Positions 63,943 to 64,000 of a DNA stretch of 64,000 nucleotides are shown here, in pieces; position 1 is the stretch's first letter; each line of letters starts with the position of its first letter. The notes beneath the pieces are model-generated. The model was not told the DNA's origin. It worked only from the letters and a program-made list of their open reading frames with translations, and did not search any database. The DNA is from Klenkia taihuensis (GTDB taxonomy: Bacteria; Actinomycetota; Actinomycetes; Mycobacteriales; Geodermatophilaceae). The position numbers were made by a program, and so were the translations under genes. The stretch covers positions 992,001 to 1,056,000 of the forward strand of contig NZ_FOMD01000001.1 of assembly GCF_900112525.1 (NCBI RefSeq), read 5' to 3'.

Positions 63943-64000
63943 GTGCTCGACGTCAACTTCTTCGACGAACTGCGCATCGGTCTGGCCTCCGGCGACGACA
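63943..64000 (+). CDS. rpoC: DNA-directed RNA polymerase subunit beta', 3'-truncated by window edge
   Basis: GTG 63943 follows AAAGGGG by a short spacer and opens VLDVNFFDELRIGLASGDD, the standard actinobacterial RpoC N-terminus. Only 19 codons are in the window, so no catalytic motif is visible. It lies 91 bases downstream of rpoB, after a strong hairpin. Confidence 0.95.
   Translation, partial: MLDVNFFDELRIGLASGDD

Overview
The window is 64 kb of very GC-rich DNA. Codons nearly always end in G or C, GTG starts are frequent, and many neighbouring genes overlap by 1-4 bases, all typical of a high-GC actinobacterium. The gene order (men genes, prenyl synthase, htpX, yajQ, tRNA-Thr, tRNA-Met, rpmG, hadAB, tRNA-Trp, secE, nusG, rplK, rplA, a cyclopropane-synthase-type methyltransferase, rplJ, rplL, an Mkl/MceG ATPase, rpoB, rpoC) follows, with insertions, the menC-to-rpoC arm of the Mycobacterium tuberculosis chromosome. 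Protein style suggests Geodermatophilaceae (Blastococcus/Geodermatophilus/Modestobacter type); this assignment is an inference from memory and not a database result.

Layout. 1-5980: menaquinone synthesis (menC fragment, menD, isochorismate synthase, menG, a menJ-like reductase). 5981-6380: an intergenic region with a degenerate 19-bp tandem repeat array and a textbook Rex operator. 6381-22381: the complete 14-gene nuoA-N complex I operon. 22427-23491: a polyprenyl diphosphate synthase that probably makes the quinone tail. 23518-28097: accessory metabolism (PQQ-type sugar dehydrogenase lipoprotein, PNPOx-like protein, MocR regulator, P450). 28138-33564: KorAB 2-oxoacid:ferredoxin oxidoreductase, a GAF-ANTAR protein, HtpX and YajQ. 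33646-39695: tRNA-Tyr, a TadE/G-like membrane protein, a probable type VII secretion substrate pair, a 29-residue peptide made largely of three RVTKWG repeats, and a membrane GGDEF-EAL protein. 39784-47937: three tRNAs, rpmG, hadAB, secE-nusG, rplKA, a lipid-modification pair, and rplJL. 48227-60044: one Mce lipid-import operon (MceG ATPase, two YrbE permeases, six Mce proteins, two Mce-associated proteins). 60354-64000: rpoB and the start of rpoC.

The left half forms a respiratory module. Menaquinone headgroup, methylation, tail synthesis and tail reduction genes flank the NADH:menaquinone oxidoreductase, and KorAB supplies low-potential electrons from 2-oxoacids. The Rex site ties the nuo operon to the NADH/NAD+ ratio. 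The right half joins translation and transcription genes to envelope lipid genes; here the Mce ATPase heads its own mce operon, instead of standing alone as mkl does in M. tuberculosis.

The most novel-looking signals are the RVTKWG repeat peptide with a hairpin just downstream and a GGDEF-EAL gene beyond it, the 19-bp phased array before nuo, the orphan EspC-like/WXG-like gene pair, and the near-palindromic divergent promoter between menF and menG.
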